Assembly (NCBI RefSeq): GCF_028747785.1
Contig: NZ_CP118158.1
Location: 2,294,001 to 2,358,000, forward strand
Reading direction: 5' to 3'
Length of the DNA stretch: 64,000 nt
From: Halosimplex aquaticum
Lineage (GTDB): Archaea; Halobacteriota; Halobacteria; Halobacteriales; Haloarculaceae
Under the pieces are notes generated by a model. It had not been told where the DNA came from and did no database searches. It saw nothing but the letters and a program-made list of their open reading frames with translations. Numbering within the stretch: position 1 is the stretch's first letter; each line of letters opens with the position of its first letter. Both the position numbers and the translations under genes were made by a program. Positions 63,077 to 64,000 of this stretch are shown here, one piece after another.

Positions 63077-63525
63077 TCAGGCTTGGGGTCCGTACTTCCG
63101 CCCCGCGTCCACCGCGTCGTCGTTGGCGAGATTCAGGTAAATCTCAGTGACGTTAATGTCGTGGTGTCCACACAGGTCCCGCAGGAACGGGGCGCGCATC
63201 CCGTTCTTGGCGCATTGAACGGCGAAACTGTGGCGGAGGGTGTGAGGCGTGACAAGCGCCCGCTCACGGCCTTCCACGTCGGTCCCGTACACTTCTTGAA
63301 GCCCGCTTTCCTCCGCGGCTTGAGTGACCACGTAGCGGACGGTTTCGCCCGATATTCTCTCGCCTTGGCGGGTCGGAAAGAGGTACGGGGATTCGTCCGC
63401 GCCGTAGACCATCCCGCGCCCTACGTCCATCCAGTTCGCCAACTGTTGGCGGAGGGAATCGGGGTATGGGACCGTCCGCGCGTCCCCCGATTTCTCCGTC
63501 CACACCTTGATAGTCTGTTCGTCGC
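63077..63525 (-). pseudogene. Integrase catalytic half, truncated by IS B2
   Basis: About 149 C-terminal residues of a tyrosine recombinase: TPHTLRHSFAVQ (HxLRH), LCGHHDINVTEIYLNLA with the nucleophilic Tyr. The core-binding domain and first catalytic Arg lie in the part removed at 63526, where IS DNA begins. It was most likely the integrase of the element inserted in the ABC exporter gene; the element is therefore probably immobile on its own. Confidence 0.85.
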
Positions 63526-64000
63526 GAGGGTGTCATAGAACTCTTCTCACACCGTGATGATCGTGCTTCCCGGATTGTCTCCACGTTCGTAGTTGGTGAT
63601 CGCGATGACAAGGCGAAGGCACAGCGCGAGGAACACCTGCGCTCGTGCGTGGACGCGGCCTCGGGCGTGGGTGCGCCCGAGGCCGCAGTCCTTCACTGAT
63701 TCGTTGGTTCGTTCAACTCCCGTGCGGCGGTTGTACGTCTCATCTAGCGTCGGTTGCTTCAGCTGAACGTCTTCACTGTGTTCCTCGATGCGGTCTTCGA
63801 CCCTGTACTCGATATCGAGCGGGTCGTCGGTGTTTCGCGCGTTGTACGGAGCGACTGGCACGACCCCTGCGGCCAGCAGGTGGTCGTGCCAGTCGAGCGT
63901 GTCGTAGGCGCTGTCACCGACCATCCAGATCGGTTGCTCGACGGCGAGCGCGTCACGGGTGACGCGCATCGCCGTCTCTTCTGGTGCTTGTTTGCTCTCG
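63526..64000 (-). mobile_element. IS copy B2, partial at window edge
   Basis: Left end GAGGGTGTCATAGAA at 63526. The 475 visible bases are identical by eye to 5411-5885 of B1, in the same orientation. The other end and any target duplication are outside the window; the left flank is TCGTCGC. Confidence 0.93.
63547..64000 (-). CDS. DDE transposase of IS B2, partial
   Basis: The C-terminal part of the B-type transposase (MRVTRDALAVEQPIWMVGDS through ERTNESVKD to the C-terminus) identical to B1. The N-terminal part is beyond the right edge. Confidence 0.9.
   Translation of the reverse strand, partial: ESKQAPEETAMRVTRDALAVEQPIWMVGDSAYDTLDWHDHLLAAGVVPVAPYNARNTDDPLDIEYRVEDRIEEHSEDVQLKQPTLDETYNRRTGVERTNESVKDCGLGRTHARGRVHARAQVFLALCLRLVIAITNYERGDNPGSTIITV

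Noticed and set aside
1..64000. CRISPR array
   Set aside because: No series of regularly spaced 25-40 bp direct repeats was seen; the only tandem repeats are the three 33-bp units of the lysine tail.

Overview
The window is from a haloarchaeon (class Halobacteria). The evidence is a TFB-type initiation factor, very acidic proteins, twin-arginine signal peptides (some with a lipobox), halocyanin-like and multicopper-oxidase proteins, an HTH-10 (bacterioopsin-activator type) regulator, AT-rich TATA-like promoters 20-30 nt before nearly leaderless starts, and typical haloarchaeal small winged-helix and ribbon-helix-helix proteins. GC-rich chromosomal-looking segments (urea ABC transporter; DUF192 and ABC exporter beside tRNA-Val) alternate with more AT-rich, IS-laden accessory DNA. 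All gene assignments were made by eye from motifs, with no database search.

Layout. 1-3414: urt operon on the minus strand, with urtA cut by an IS. 3415-4483: IS copy A1. 4484-5410: fluoride riboswitch followed by two crcB/Fluc genes. 5411-6478: related IS isoform B1, with a clean 7-bp target duplication. 6.5-10.8 kb: receiver/PAS/histidine kinase, HTH-10 regulator, and a 223-bp MITE with 10-bp target duplications. 10.85-20.7 kb: single-domain integrase, small plasmid/provirus-type genes, then a defence-like module (PLD-SNF2 helicase, NucS/DUF91-like nuclease, Eco57I-like methylase whose N-terminus is lost at IS copy A2). 21.8-42.8 kb: metal and surface island with four arylsulfotransferase-like beta-propeller paralogues, several membrane proteins, a Zn/Cd P-type ATPase, a CDF exporter, a TFB, a CPBP protease, a multicopper oxidase, a halocyanin-like lipoprotein and an arsC remnant. 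42.9-44.5 kb: large DDE transposase. 45-48.8 kb: wHTH/hypothetical/integrase operon, Doc-like Fic protein, DUF3892 protein. 48.8-49.9 kb: IS copy A3, inverted relative to A2. 50-56 kb: small hypotheticals, a Tat-exported lysine-repeat protein, and an overlapping operon with a DpdA/TGT-like enzyme ending at tRNA-Val(UAC). 56.2-57.9 kb: DUF192 protein and an ABC exporter cut in its membrane domain. 57.9-63.5 kb: a compact mobile element with a seven-gene overlapping operon, a diverged 148-bp inverted repeat and a tyrosine integrase that is itself cut by IS copy B2, which runs off the window.

How it fits together. Transposition and recombination between IS copies have reshaped the locus. None of the three A copies keeps a matching target duplication; A1 and A2 each abut a truncated gene whose missing half is not beside the IS, and A3 abuts only a doubtful one. 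A2 and A3 carry the same 2-bp transposase deletion in opposite orientation around a 27-kb island. The most coherent functional block is that island: zinc/cadmium export (P1B ATPase plus CDF), copper-protein genes and a four-member family of membrane-anchored extracellular propeller proteins. The segments most likely to hold little-described biology are the propeller family, the broken helicase/nuclease/methylase module, the TGT/DpdA-like operon at tRNA-Val, the lysine-repeat secreted protein and the small element inside the ABC transporter gene.
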